The notes under the pieces were generated by a model. The model saw only the letters and a list, made by a program, of their open reading frames with translations. It did no database searches and had not been told where the DNA came from. Source: Parafrankia sp. EUN1f (GTDB lineage: Bacteria > Actinomycetota > Actinomycetes > Frankiales > Frankiaceae). From it: a stretch of DNA of 49,232 nt. The first letter of the stretch is position 1; the number at the start of each line of letters is the position of its first letter. Position numbers and translations under genes: made by a program. Shown in pieces: positions 22,626 through 31,463 of the stretch. The stretch is taken from the NCBI RefSeq assembly GCF_000177675.1, contig NZ_ADGX01000058.1:1-49232 (forward strand), given 5' to 3'.

Positions 22626-24020
22626 ATGAGCGCGCTCCGTACCGACCGAGAAGAGCTGCCGATGCCCGTTCCGCCCCGCCGAGAGTCGCGTGGAAGTGCC
22701 GGACCCCAGCCGTCCGACCCTGCGCCGTCCCGGTCACGGTTGCTGGGCCTGCCGAGCTGGCCGCAGGCTCAGCACGTCGCGGGCATCCTGCGCGACGAGA
22801 CGGTGGGCGGCATCCTGCTGCTGGCCGGTGCCCTGATCGCGCTGATCTGGGCGAACTCGCCCTGGCGGGAGTCGTACCACTCGTTGATCGAGACCAGCGT
22901 CGGGCCCGGTTCGCTGCACCTGCATCTGAGCCTGGAGCAGTGGGCGGCGGACGGCCTGCTGGCGATCTTCTTCTTCGTGGTGGGGCTGGAGCTCAAGCGG
23001 GAGTTCCTGCTGGGGGACCTGAGGTCGGTGAGCCGGGCGGTGCTGCCCGTCGTCGCCGCGGTCGGTGGGATGGTGACCCCCGTCCTGATCTACCTGCTGG
23101 TCAACACGGTGAGCGCGGACGGATCATCCACCGGCTGGGCGGTGCCCACCGCGACGGACATCGCGTTCGCCGTGGCCGTGCTGGCGATCATCGGTACGTA
23201 CCTGCCGGCAGCGCTGCGGTCCTTCCTGCTCACGCTGGCGGTGGTCGACGACCTGCTGGCGATCGCGATCATCGCGCTGTTCTTCACCGATCATCTGAGC
23301 CCGGGCCCGGCGCTGGCCTCACTGGCTCTCATCGTCGTGTTCGGGCTCCTGGTGAACCGTTCTGTCACGCGGTGGTGGCTGCTGGTGCCGCTCGCGGTCG
23401 CCGCGTGGGCCTTCATGCACGCCTCGGGGATCCACGCGACCATCGCCGGGGTGCTCCTGGGCTTCACCGTCCCGGCTCGCCCCGGCCCCGGGGAGCAGGC
23501 GGGGATGTCGGAGCGCTTCGAACACTTCTGGCGCCCCGTCTCGGCGGGCGTGGCCGTGCCGCTCTTCGCGCTGATGGCTGCCGGTGTCTCCCTGCTCGAA
23601 GGCGGCATCGGCGGGGCGTTCACCGATCCGATCGCCATCGGGGTGGCGCTGGGTCTGCTGCTGGGCAAGCCGATCGGGGTGCTGGGGTCGACCTGGCTGC
23701 TGGCGCGGTTCACCCGGGCCGAGCTGGATTCGGAGCTTTCCTGGTGGGACGTGTTCGGCGTCGCGCTGCTCGCCGGAGTCGGCTTCACCGTCTGCCTGCT
23801 GCTCGGTGAGCTCGCGTTCGACGACGACGCGGGGCAGGTCAATCACGTCAAGATTGCGATCTTCGTCGGCTCGGTGGCCGCGGCGATGTTCGCCACGATC
23901 GTGCTGCGCGCGCGCAACCGGGTCTACCGTCGGCTGGCCGCCGAGGAGGCGGTCGACCTCGACGCCGACGGCATCCCCGACATCTACCAGACCTCCGAGG
24001 CCGACCGGCGGGGCCGGTGA
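22626..24020 (+). CDS. nhaA: Na+/H+ antiporter NhaA
   Basis: 464 aa; ATG 22626 or ATG 22662 (neither has a strong ribosome-binding site). NhaA exchanges cytoplasmic Na+ or Li+ for protons. Diagnostic features: ETVGGILLLAGALIALIWANS, FFFVVGLELKREFLLGDL, TATDIAFAVAVLAIIG (Asp of the unwound helix), and LTLAVVDDLLAIAIIALFF with the paired Asp of the transport site. Eleven to twelve hydrophobic helices are visible. The 40-residue N-terminal and 45-residue C-terminal polar ends are longer than in Escherichia coli NhaA (388 aa); the C-terminal DLDADGIPDIYQTSEAD looks acidic and disordered. Confidence 0.95.
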   Translation: MSALRTDREELPMPVPPRRESRGSAGPQPSDPAPSRSRLLGLPSWPQAQHVAGILRDETVGGILLLAGALIALIWANSPWRESYHSLIETSVGPGSLHLHLSLEQWAADGLLAIFFFVVGLELKREFLLGDLRSVSRAVLPVVAAVGGMVTPVLIYLLVNTVSADGSSTGWAVPTATDIAFAVAVLAIIGTYLPAALRSFLLTLAVVDDLLAIAIIALFFTDHLSPGPALASLALIVVFGLLVNRSVTRWWLLVPLAVAAWAFMHASGIHATIAGVLLGFTVPARPGPGEQAGMSERFEHFWRPVSAGVAVPLFALMAAGVSLLEGGIGGAFTDPIAIGVALGLLLGKPIGVLGSTWLLARFTRAELDSELSWWDVFGVALLAGVGFTVCLLLGELAFDDDAGQVNHVKIAIFVGSVAAAMFATIVLRARNRVYRRLAAEEAVDLDADGIPDIYQTSEADRRGR

Positions 24021-24126
24021 CCGGCCTGCCCCGGGCCACTGCCTGCCCGGTCGTCTTCTCCGTCGCCTGCTCCGCCGGTTTGTCGCTAAGACAGGTGTCT
24101 GCCAGGGCGAGGTAGGCGAGACTCGC

Positions 24127-24915
24127 ATGGTGACCGAAGACAAGATGAGTACACCTAGTCAGATGCTAGATCTCTCCGGTCGGGTGGCTGTCGTCACCGG
24201 CGGCAGCAGGGGAATCGGCCGGGCGGTCGCCGAGGGCTTCGCCGCGGCCGGCGCGGACGTCGTCGTCGCGAGCCGAAAGCTCGACGCCTGCAAGGCCGCG
24301 GCGGCCGAGATCGAGGCGGCAACCGGACGACGCGCCCTCCCCGTCGCCTGCCACGTCGGCCGGTGGGAAGACTGCGACAGCCTCGTGGACACGGTCTACG
24401 CCGAGTTCGGCCGCTGCGACGTGCTCGTGAACAACGCCGGAATGTCGCCCGTGTACGACGACCTGGCCTCGGTCAGCCAGGCACTGTACGACAAGGTGCA
24501 CGCGGTCAACGCGGGTGGGCCGTTCCGGCTGAGCGCCCTGATCGGCACGCGCATGGCGGCCGGCGACGGCGGCTCGATCATCAACGTGACGACGGCCGGC
24601 TCGCTGCGGCCGAACCCGAGCGACCTGCCCTACGCGATGGCGAAGGCGGCCCTCAACGCGCTGACCCTCGGCCTTGCCGGGGCCTGGGCGCCCAAGGTGC
24701 GGGCGAATCTGGTCCTGCCCGGGGCGTTCGACACCGACATCACCAACGCCTGGGGCCCGGACGCCAAGCGCCTCGCCGCCGAGATGAATCCGATGAAGCG
24801 GATCGGCGTGCCCGGCGACATGGTCGGCGTCTGCCTCTTCCTCGCGAGCGACGCCGCCGGCTACGTCAACGGCGCCCAGATCCTCGTCGACGGCGGCCTG
24901 TTCCGGACGCTCTGA
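24127..24915 (+). CDS. Short-chain dehydrogenase/reductase
   Basis: 262 aa from ATG 24127; a second ATG at 24145 (MSTPSQMLDLSGRVAVVTGG) is possible. Classical SDR: TGGSRGIG, Arg in the next loop (ASRKLDAC, favouring NADP), NNAGMS, the Ser position occupied by Thr (VTTAGS) and YAMAK. The replacement of the catalytic Ser by Thr is compatible with activity. It ends VDGGLFRTL. It lies 106 bp after nhaA and ends 47 bp before a long hairpin shared with the convergent crotonase gene. Substrate unknown. Confidence 0.92.
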   Translation: MVTEDKMSTPSQMLDLSGRVAVVTGGSRGIGRAVAEGFAAAGADVVVASRKLDACKAAAAEIEAATGRRALPVACHVGRWEDCDSLVDTVYAEFGRCDVLVNNAGMSPVYDDLASVSQALYDKVHAVNAGGPFRLSALIGTRMAAGDGGSIINVTTAGSLRPNPSDLPYAMAKAALNALTLGLAGAWAPKVRANLVLPGAFDTDITNAWGPDAKRLAAEMNPMKRIGVPGDMVGVCLFLASDAAGYVNGAQILVDGGLFRTL

Positions 24916-24961
24916 CCAGCCGGCCCGCTGATGTTGCGGCTTCTGATGCCGCTGCTTCTGA

Positions 24962-25013
24962 GCAAGAAGTGAGGATTTCGGCTGCGAAAACGACCGAAAT
25001 CCTCACTTCTTGC
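24962..25013. terminator. 20-bp perfect stem, dispersed-repeat family, bidirectional terminator
   Basis: GCAAGAAGTGAGGATTTCGG (24962-24981) pairs perfectly with 24994-25013; the 12-nt loop is CTGCGAAAACGA. It lies between the convergent SDR and crotonase genes and would end transcripts from both sides. The core is the same as at 4595-4742 and 20637-20672, and downstream blocks match those after the 20637 copy, so the repeated unit is longer than the hairpin. Confidence 0.85.
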
Positions 25014-25086
25014 TGATTGTCTAATCCGGTTTGCGGCTATTGGTGTGAATTGCGGGCGCGTGCACACACGATCCCGCCAGCCCTGA

Positions 25087-25863
25087 TCAGCTCTTGGCGG
25101 CGTTCTTGGCGGAGAGCCTCGCGACGATGGCGGCGAAGTCGTCGGTCTGGAAGGACTGCTCCTCGGCGGTGTTCGCGTAGTCGAGGCTGGCGAGCACAGC
25201 ACGCTCCTGGTGGATGTTGAGCAGCCGCTTGGTGGCCTCCACCGCCTGCCGGGGCAGCTCGGCGATGCGCTTCGCGCAGGCCACCGCCTCGGCCAGCGGG
25301 TCGGCGGCGATGTGGTTGGCCAGCCCCATCTGGATGGCGCGCTCGGCCGAGATGCGCGCGCCGGTGAACGCGTACTCCTTGGCCAGGTGCAGGCTGGTGT
25401 TCAGCGGCCAGGTGAGCGGGCCGCCGTCGGCGGCCACCAGCCCGACCTGGATGTGCGGGTCGGCGAGGAACGCCTTCTCGCCGATGTAGACGATGTCACT
25501 GAGGGCGACCAGGCTGCATCCGAGGCCGACCGCGGGGCCGTTCACCGCGGCGACGACCGGGATGCGGCACCGCACCATGTTGAGGACGATGTCACGCCCG
25601 TGCGCGATCGACTTGGCGCGCAGCTCCCGGTCCTGGAACAGTTCGTTCAGGTAGGTGAAGTCGCCGCCCGCGGAGAAGGCCCGGCCGGCGCCGGTGAGCA
25701 CGGCGGCCCGGACCTCGCGGTCCTCGTTCAGCTGCGGCCAGAGCTTCGCGAGCCCGGTGTGCAGGGCGTCGTTGACGGCGTTGAGCTCGTCGGGTCGGTT
25801 CAGAGTGATGATCCGCAGCGACCCGTCGGCGCGGACTTCGATCTCCTCCGGCATGTCGTACAC
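25087..25863 (-). CDS. Enoyl-CoA hydratase/isomerase (crotonase) family protein
   Basis: 258 aa from GTG 25863 (ATG 25854 is an alternative start). Crotonase features: LNRPDELNAVNDAL, first oxyanion loop FSAGGDFTYL, second NGPAVGLGCSLVALSDIVYI, then ADPHIQVGLVAADGG. At the usual catalytic Glu position it has Asp-Pro-His, a variant seen in actinobacterial crotonases of unclear reaction. C-terminal LANHIAADPLAEAVACAKRI is the trimerisation part. It is probably a cytoplasmic hydratase or isomerase on a CoA thioester. It stands alone, divergent from the kinase gene across about 400 bp. Confidence 0.9.
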   Translation of the reverse strand: MYDMPEEIEVRADGSLRIITLNRPDELNAVNDALHTGLAKLWPQLNEDREVRAAVLTGAGRAFSAGGDFTYLNELFQDRELRAKSIAHGRDIVLNMVRCRIPVVAAVNGPAVGLGCSLVALSDIVYIGEKAFLADPHIQVGLVAADGGPLTWPLNTSLHLAKEYAFTGARISAERAIQMGLANHIAADPLAEAVACAKRIAELPRQAVEATKRLLNIHQERAVLASLDYANTAEEQSFQTDDFAAIVARLSAKNAAKS

Positions 25864-26274
25864 GTCATACGTCCAATCCGCTGGTCCGGGTAGCGATGGT
25901 GTCGGTGGCCGGCCCCGGTGCGTGGCCCTCGACGATGCCCACCGGTCGTCGCGGAGTCACCGTGACGATCCGGAACCGTATCTTCTCGTCCCCAACGCTT
26001 GCAAACTACATTCTCGTTGAGAGCGAATCAACTTCTGTCCCCTGAGAATGATGTTGGTGACGCTCGGCATCGCCCGGCCGGGGCCGGGTGTCCCGTTGCG
26101 ACGCTCGAATGTCGGCTGACCTGGGCGGACACACATTTATGGCCGGATCGTCCGGATAGCCTCGACCGTGTTGTGCAGTCATCGGCTCTCGTCCCCTGGC
26201 GACTGTTAAGATCCCGTTCGACCTGCTTATTGTATTTTTCCTCGGTATCGGGATGCATGCACTACGGGGAGACG
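25864..26274. promoter_or_regulatory. Divergent region between crotonase and kinase genes
   Basis: 411 bp, more AT-rich than its surroundings near 26210-26240 (TTATTGTATTTTTCC), likely part of the kinase promoter or leader. The kinase frame stays open through it to 25999, but codon use is unlike a gene (Cys, Ser, His-rich), so I treat it as non-coding. Confidence 0.45.
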
Positions 26275-28074
26275 ATGATCAATACGCCATCGGGCGTGCC
26301 CATGGGTGAGCCAGGCAGGCCGGAGTCCGCACCAGGCACCGTTTTCTCGCCGCTGGCCCCACAGGATCCCCGGGTAGTCGGCGGATACCTGATCCGGGCC
26401 CGGATCGGCGAAGGTGGCATGGGGGCGGTGTTCCTTTCCTACACGCCTGGCGGGCGGCCGGTGGCGCTCAAGGTGGCGCGGCCGGAGTTCGCGGCCGATC
26501 CGGAGTTCCGGCGCCGATTCAGGACAGAAGTCGCTATCGCGCAGCGGGTGCAGGGCCTCTACACCGCCCCCGTCATCGACGCGGACCCCGAAGCCCCGCA
26601 GCCGTGGCTGGCCACGGCGTACGTTGCGGCGCCTTCGCTGGCGGTGACGGTCGGCCGCCAGGGTGCGTTGCCGGTGGAGACGGTCCTCGTCCTGATCGCC
26701 GGTGTGGCCGAGGCATTGCAATCGATTCACGCGGCCGAAATCATTCACCGCGACCTCAAACCAGGAAATGTCATCCTGGCTGCTGACGGCCCCCGGGTCA
26801 TCGACTTCGGAATATCCCGGGCCGTCGAGGCCTCCTCGGGGGCCATTACGCAGACCGGGGTACGGGTCGGTACCCCGGCCTTCATGTCTCCCGAACAGGT
26901 CCAGGGGGCACCCCTCGGCCCGGCCGTGGACGTTTTCGCCCTGGGTGCCACTGCCTACTACGCCGTCACCGGCGAGCTTCCGTTCGGGGCGGACGCCTCG
27001 GTTTTCTACCGCATCGAGAACAAGCCACCGGCCTGGGATCGTTGCCCGGACCAGATCCGCGGGCTCCTGGAAGTCTGTGTGGACAAGGATCCGGCGCGCC
27101 GGCCCACCCCGGCAGTGCTGATCGACATGTGCCGGGAGGCCTCCACCGACGAGCGACTGCGTATCGGTGAGGGCTGGCTACCGGCCACCGTGATCGCGGA
27201 TCTCACCCAGTACAGCCTCACCCCACCGCCGCCACCGCCGCTGCCACCGGGCGGCACCATCGGCCACGTTCCGACCGGCCCCATTCCGCCGGGTTCGTCG
27301 CAGTGGGGCCCGCCGTCGGTACCCCCAACCGCTGGACCTCCATCCGCTGGGTCTCCGCGTGGGAAACAGCTGGCCTGGGCGGTGGGTGGTCTGGGCGCGG
27401 CAGCGCTCGTGCTGGCAGTCGTGCTCGCGGCGCTGAACAACGACTCGCCAGACAAGGGGGCCACCGGTGATGGCCTGACCCCCCAGACCGTGAGTGCCAA
27501 CGAGTCCACCTTCTCCAGCGAGCCCACGTTTTCCAGCGAGCCCACGAGCTCCAGCAGGTCCACGGCGACTCGTGGCAGCAGTCCGTCGCCGGAGACGAGT
27601 TCAGGTCCCGTTTCCCAGGGCGTCGATCGTTACCTTTCCGAGTTCACGGCGCTGGAGAGCGCCGGGGCGGTGGAGACCGGAGCCGTGGCGGTGAACGGCC
27701 AGCAGCAGACGCGTAGCATTCTTATCCGGGCTGTGGGTGACAAGTATGCCGCAAACTACCGCGTCGGGAAGGTCGACTACGATCTCGGGCGTCATTTCCA
27801 GAGGTTCCAGGCGGTGGTCGGACTTGCGGATGATGCTCGTAGTACCGCGGTGTACCAGGTCAGTATCTACGGAGACAACCAACGACTGGCCGATCATACG
27901 ATCCGGCTCGGTGAATCCATCCCGATCGACATCGATGTAAGGGGAATCCTGCGACTCCGTCTCGAGATCACTCATACGGACGGAGACACCGGTGAGGGAT
28001 ATTCCAGGTATGACTCGCGGGTGGTTTTCGGGGAGGCGAAGGTGATCGGCTCCGCGGACGAGGTTCCCAGCTGA
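26275..28074 (+). CDS. Receptor-type Ser/Thr protein kinase with putative NPCBM-like extracellular domain
   Basis: 599 aa from ATG 26275, with GGGGAG just upstream. Kinase domain, residues 38-290: GEGGMGAVF loop (45-53), ALKVARPEF with Lys66, IHRDLKPGN (157-165), IDFGISR (176-182), GTPAFMSPEQ (199-208); all catalytic residues are intact. A Pro-rich juxtamembrane stretch (315-360) leads to one transmembrane helix (366-388) and a Ser/Thr linker with FSSEPT repeated. Outside, residues about 455-595 resemble the NPCBM/NEW2 jelly-roll module (YDLGRHFQRFQAVVGLADDA, then VSIYGDNQRLADHTI, IDIDVRGILRLRLEI), so it may sense a glycan or peptidoglycan fragment. The ligand is a guess; PASTA repeats are absent. 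Confidence 0.9.
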   Translation: MINTPSGVPMGEPGRPESAPGTVFSPLAPQDPRVVGGYLIRARIGEGGMGAVFLSYTPGGRPVALKVARPEFAADPEFRRRFRTEVAIAQRVQGLYTAPVIDADPEAPQPWLATAYVAAPSLAVTVGRQGALPVETVLVLIAGVAEALQSIHAAEIIHRDLKPGNVILAADGPRVIDFGISRAVEASSGAITQTGVRVGTPAFMSPEQVQGAPLGPAVDVFALGATAYYAVTGELPFGADASVFYRIENKPPAWDRCPDQIRGLLEVCVDKDPARRPTPAVLIDMCREASTDERLRIGEGWLPATVIADLTQYSLTPPPPPPLPPGGTIGHVPTGPIPPGSSQWGPPSVPPTAGPPSAGSPRGKQLAWAVGGLGAAALVLAVVLAALNNDSPDKGATGDGLTPQTVSANESTFSSEPTFSSEPTSSSRSTATRGSSPSPETSSGPVSQGVDRYLSEFTALESAGAVETGAVAVNGQQQTRSILIRAVGDKYAANYRVGKVDYDLGRHFQRFQAVVGLADDARSTAVYQVSIYGDNQRLADHTIRLGESIPIDIDVRGILRLRLEITHTDGDTGEGYSRYDSRVVFGEAKVIGSADEVPS

Positions 28075-28449
28075 ACCGCTACGTCACCTGAACCGTCAGG
28101 TCATCGGAGCCAGGAGTCATGGGCCGTTGGCTGCGGACGGGGGGCTCGGCTTGGCGCGCGGCGCGCGCGGGACCGAGCCTCCGGATAGCGGTGTGCCTCC
28201 ACCTCGGTCGGCGGAGGCGAGAGGACAGACGGTCCGGAGGGCATCGGGTCTGACTTCGCCGTGCCCGTGCTGCGGCGCCCGGGGTGGCGCGGTGCCGACC
28301 GCTGGCGCGTGGCGGCCTCGCCGTGTAGTCAGGATATGGGTGTTTATCGCGAACGGTCGGCCTGCGCCGACCGTCTTTGGCCTGCCCCGGCCGACTTCTG
28401 CGACCGACTACCCACGTCTACGGACCGACTACCCATGGGAGGGCGCCGC
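28075..28449. promoter_or_regulatory. Upstream region of the amidohydrolase with phased direct repeat
   Basis: 375 bp without a gene. GACCGACTACCCA occurs at 28402-28414 and 28423-28435, 21 bp apart (two helical turns), the second copy ending just before the GGGAGGG ribosome-binding site. This is an attractive operator pair for a repressor. Confidence 0.5.
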
Positions 28450-29640
28450 GTGCCCCGCTCAGACATTCCGGTGTTCGACGCCGATAATCACCTGTACGAG
28501 ACGCGTGAGGCGTTGACGAAATTTCTGCCCGACCGGTACAAGGGCGCGGTCGACTATGTCGAGGTCCGTGGTCGCACCAAGATCATGGTTCGTGGCCAGG
28601 TCAGCGAGTACATCCCGAACCCGACCTTCGACGTCGTGGCCCGGCCCGGTGCGCAGGAGGACTACTACCGGAAGGGAAACCCCGGCGGCCTGTCCCGGCG
28701 GGAGATTTTCGGCAAGCCGGTCAAGTGCATCGACGCCTGGCGAGAGCCGGCCTCTCGGCTCCAGCTGCTCGACGAGCAGGGGATCGAGCGCACCCTGATG
28801 TTCCCGACGCTGGCGAGCCTCATCGAGGAGCGCATGCGCGACGACCCGGATCTGGTGCACGCCGTCATCCACTCCCTGAACGAGTGGCTGTACGAGACCT
28901 GGCAGTTCAACTACGAGGGCCTGGACCGCATCTTCACCACTCCGGTGATCACCCTGCCGATCGTGGAGAAGGCGATCGAGGAGCTGGAGTGGGTGCTGGA
29001 GCGCGGCGCGCGCGCCGTTCTCATCCGGCCTGCGCCGGTCCCCGGCCTGCGCGGCCCGCGCTCGTTCGGCCTGCCGGAGTTCGACCCGTTCTGGGAGCGG
29101 GTTCAGGAGTCCGGCATCCTCGTCGCGATGCACTCGTCCGACAGCGGCTACTCGCGGTACCAGAGTGAGTGGATGGGCTCGAGCACCGAGATGCTGCCCT
29201 TCCAGCCGAACACGTTCCGCATGCTGCAGGCCTGGCGGCCGATCGAGGACGCGGTCTCGGCGCTGGTCTGCCACGGCGCGCTCTCCCGCTTCCCGGGCCT
29301 CAAGGTCGCGGTCATCGAGAACGGGATGAGCTGGGTCGCCCCGCTGCTCACCGCGATGAAGGCGCTCTACAAGAAGATGCCGCAGGACTTCCTGGAGAAC
29401 CCGGTCGAGGTCGTGAAGCGGAACATCTACGTGAGCCCGTTCTGGGAGGATGACCTCGGCGAGCTCGCGCAGCTGCTGGGCGAGGACAACGTCCTGTTCG
29501 GCTCGGACTATCCGCACCCGGAGGGCCTCGCCAACCCGGTGAGCTACATCGACGAGCTGTCCCACCTGCCCGAGGAGCTCGTCCGCAAGATCATGGGTGG
29601 CAACCTCGCCCAGCTCATGGGCGTCGGCGTGCCCGCCTGA
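28450..29640 (+). CDS. Amidohydrolase_2 family metal-dependent hydrolase/decarboxylase
   Basis: 396 aa from GTG 28450, chosen because GGGAGGG (28437-28443) is 6 nt upstream. ACMSD-like amidohydrolase barrel: metal-binding start VFDADNHLYE (8-16), a mid-barrel His in VAMHSSDSGYSRY, ICH-like ALVCHGALSRFPGLKVAVIENG, and the final metal Asp in GSDYPHPEG. Relatives include aromatic and 2-amino-muconate semialdehyde decarboxylases and polyketide or steroid catabolic hydrolases. It is next to the Rieske/TauD gene group but convergent with it, so a shared pathway is plausible but unproven. Confidence 0.9.
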   Translation: MPRSDIPVFDADNHLYETREALTKFLPDRYKGAVDYVEVRGRTKIMVRGQVSEYIPNPTFDVVARPGAQEDYYRKGNPGGLSRREIFGKPVKCIDAWREPASRLQLLDEQGIERTLMFPTLASLIEERMRDDPDLVHAVIHSLNEWLYETWQFNYEGLDRIFTTPVITLPIVEKAIEELEWVLERGARAVLIRPAPVPGLRGPRSFGLPEFDPFWERVQESGILVAMHSSDSGYSRYQSEWMGSSTEMLPFQPNTFRMLQAWRPIEDAVSALVCHGALSRFPGLKVAVIENGMSWVAPLLTAMKALYKKMPQDFLENPVEVVKRNIYVSPFWEDDLGELAQLLGEDNVLFGSDYPHPEGLANPVSYIDELSHLPEELVRKIMGGNLAQLMGVGVPA

Positions 29641-29652
29641 CGAGCTCGGCCG

Positions 29653-29688
29653 GGCCCGGCGCCGCATCGATGAGTGCGGCGCCGGGCC
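29653..29688. terminator. 14-bp stem hairpin between convergent genes
   Basis: GGCCCGGCGCCGCA (29653-29666) pairs perfectly with 29675-29688 around an 8-nt loop, 12 bp after the amidohydrolase stop. It is placed to end transcription of that gene. A short tandem array follows. Confidence 0.75.
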
Positions 29689-29742
29689 GCGGTGCTGACC
29701 GCGGCGGTGCCGACCGCGGCGGTGCTGACCGCGGTGCTGACA
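29689..29742. repeat. 12/15-bp tandem array (GCGGTGCTGACC)
   Basis: Four units of GCGGTGCTGACC or GCGGCGGTGCTGACC run from 29689 to 29742, between the hairpin and the SDR stop codon (minus strand, 29752). It lies outside both genes. Confidence 0.8.
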
Positions 29743-29751
29743 GCGGCTCGC

Positions 29752-30504
29752 TCAGGTGTTGCGGCCGCCGTTGACGCCGATGACCTGCCCGGTGATGTAG
29801 CCGGCCTCCTCGGAGATGAGGAAGGACGCGGCGGCGGCGATGTCCTCGGGCTTGCCGGGGCGCCGGACGGGGGTCAGGTCGGCGTGCTTGTCGACGCTTC
29901 CGCCGAGCAGGCCGCGCTCCTCGGACGCCCGCAGCATCGGGGTGTCGACGAAGCCCGGCGGAATCGTGTTGACCGTGATCCCCTTCGGGCCGAGCTCGAG
30001 GGCGAGCGACTTGGTCATGCCGATCAGGCCGGCCTTGGTCGACACGTAGTGCACCATGTACTGCTGCCCGGACTGGGCGCTGGACGACGAGATGTTGACG
30101 ATCCGCCCCCAGCCCGCCTCGATCATGTCCGGCACGGCGTTCTGGGTGCAGTAGAGCGGCCCGCTGAGGTTCACCGCGACGATCCGGTCCCAGACCGGGT
30201 CGGTGATCTTCAGGAACTCCTTGAAACCGGTGATCCCGGCGTTGTTGACGAGGACGAGGATGGGGCCGTAGGTCTCGCGCACCTTCTCGAGCGCGGCGTC
30301 GACCTTCGCGCGGTCGGAGACGTCGACAGCGAACGCGGTGGCCTCGCCGCCCTTCTGGCGGGCCTCCTCGGCCACGACCTGGGCGGCCTCCTCGTTGAGG
30401 TCGAGTACGGCGGTCGCGAAACCGTCCTCGGCCAGCCGGAGGCTGATGGCGCGCCCGATGCCCGAGCCACCCCCGGTGACGACTGCCGTGCGTCGTTCGG
30501 TCAC
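29752..30504 (-). CDS. Short-chain dehydrogenase/reductase
   Basis: 250 aa, the classical SDR length. Motifs: TGGGSGIG, Asp ending strand two (AVLDLNEEA, favouring NAD), DVSDR, NNAGI, Ser in ISSSSAQS, catalytic YVSTK, and VNGGRNT at the end. Similar to 3-oxoacyl-ACP/2,3-dihydro-diol-type dehydrogenases, so it might act on a product of the oxygenases encoded upstream on the same strand. It lies 112 bp after the TauD-type gene, probably as the last member of the same transcription unit. Confidence 0.92.
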   Translation of the reverse strand: MTERRTAVVTGGGSGIGRAISLRLAEDGFATAVLDLNEEAAQVVAEEARQKGGEATAFAVDVSDRAKVDAALEKVRETYGPILVLVNNAGITGFKEFLKITDPVWDRIVAVNLSGPLYCTQNAVPDMIEAGWGRIVNISSSSAQSGQQYMVHYVSTKAGLIGMTKSLALELGPKGITVNTIPPGFVDTPMLRASEERGLLGGSVDKHADLTPVRRPGKPEDIAAAASFLISEEAGYITGQVIGVNGGRNT

Positions 30505-30616
30505 TGTGCCGAACCTCCCTGTGGTAGCTGTTTGCTACGTCGCTGTGATCCCTCGAGGACGCGAGAGCGGGCGAACCGCCAGGCGGATGACCCACTCTCG
30601 CACCCTGCGAACAGCA

Positions 30617-31450
30617 TTACGCGACGGGCTCCTCGCCGGCCAGTGATGCGCGGTGCATAAGCCTGGAGGACGTCGGTCCGTAGGGCAGGGCCCGGTGCAG
30701 CATCCCGGTGTTGTCCCAGATCACCAGATCGCCCTGGGTCCAGCGGTGCCGGAGGACGAACTGCGGCTGGGTCGCCCAGTCCAGCAGGCGGTCGAGCAGC
30801 GCCCGGCCCTCGTCCGCGGGCAGGCCGACGACCTCGCCCGCCGTCGACCCGACCAGCAGCGACTTACGCCCGTTGCGGCGGGTCCACACCACCGGCTGCT
30901 CCCGGGTCGGGTTGCGGTCCCAGGCCGCCCGCTCCTCGGGCGAGGGGTCAGGGTTGGCCACGAGCTGGGAGGCGGTGAAGCTGTGCAGGGCGCGCACACC
31001 CTCCAGCGAGGCCTTGTCCTCGTCGGACAGGGCCTCGTACGCAGCGTAGGTGTTGGCGAACTCGGTGTCGCCCTCCGTGCTCCCCGAGATCTGGCGCGCC
31101 GTGAGCAGCGTGGCCTTGTCCGGCACCTCGCCGGTGGTCCCGTCGATGTGCCAGTAGAACGTGGCCTCGCGGTACGCCGCCAGTTTGCTCTGCGACGCGT
31201 CGCGGGTGATCCGCTGGATCTCCTTGAGCCGGTGGCCGCCCATCGGCAGCGGCAGGACATCTCCGAGCAGCCGGCCGAAGGCGACCAGGCTCTCGTCGTC
31301 GATGTCGGCCTCCCGGAAGACGACGACGCCGCTCTCCTCCAGAGCAGCGAGGGCGTCCGCGGCGACGCCCTTGTCGACGAGCTGGGTGCCCGTCAGCCCG
31401 CTGAACTCCGTCCCGGTGTTCGGGGTGATCTTCCTTGTGGTGATGCCCAT
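30617..31450 (-). CDS. TauD/TfdA-family Fe(II)/2-oxoglutarate dioxygenase
   Basis: 277 aa. Iron ligands: HxD in WHIDGT (His101, Asp103) and the distal His in GMLHRALPYGP (about 254); the Arg that binds 2-oxoglutarate is in SRLMHRASL near the C terminus. It hydroxylates an unactivated carbon using oxygen and 2-oxoglutarate, releasing CO2 and succinate. It is co-directional with, and 13 bp after, a 114-aa gene that itself follows the Rieske oxygenase by 14 bp, so the three are almost certainly one operon. Two different oxygenases side by side suggest successive hydroxylations of one substrate. Confidence 0.92.
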   Translation of the reverse strand: MGITTRKITPNTGTEFSGLTGTQLVDKGVAADALAALEESGVVVFREADIDDESLVAFGRLLGDVLPLPMGGHRLKEIQRITRDASQSKLAAYREATFYWHIDGTTGEVPDKATLLTARQISGSTEGDTEFANTYAAYEALSDEDKASLEGVRALHSFTASQLVANPDPSPEERAAWDRNPTREQPVVWTRRNGRKSLLVGSTAGEVVGLPADEGRALLDRLLDWATQPQFVLRHRWTQGDLVIWDNTGMLHRALPYGPTSSRLMHRASLAGEEPVA

Positions 31451-31463
31451 GGCGGTCGCCTTC

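Noticed and set aside
25999-26274. N-terminal extension of the Ser/Thr kinase
   Set aside because: Codon use and composition are unlike coding DNA here, and a start with a purine-rich box lies directly before the conserved part at 26275.
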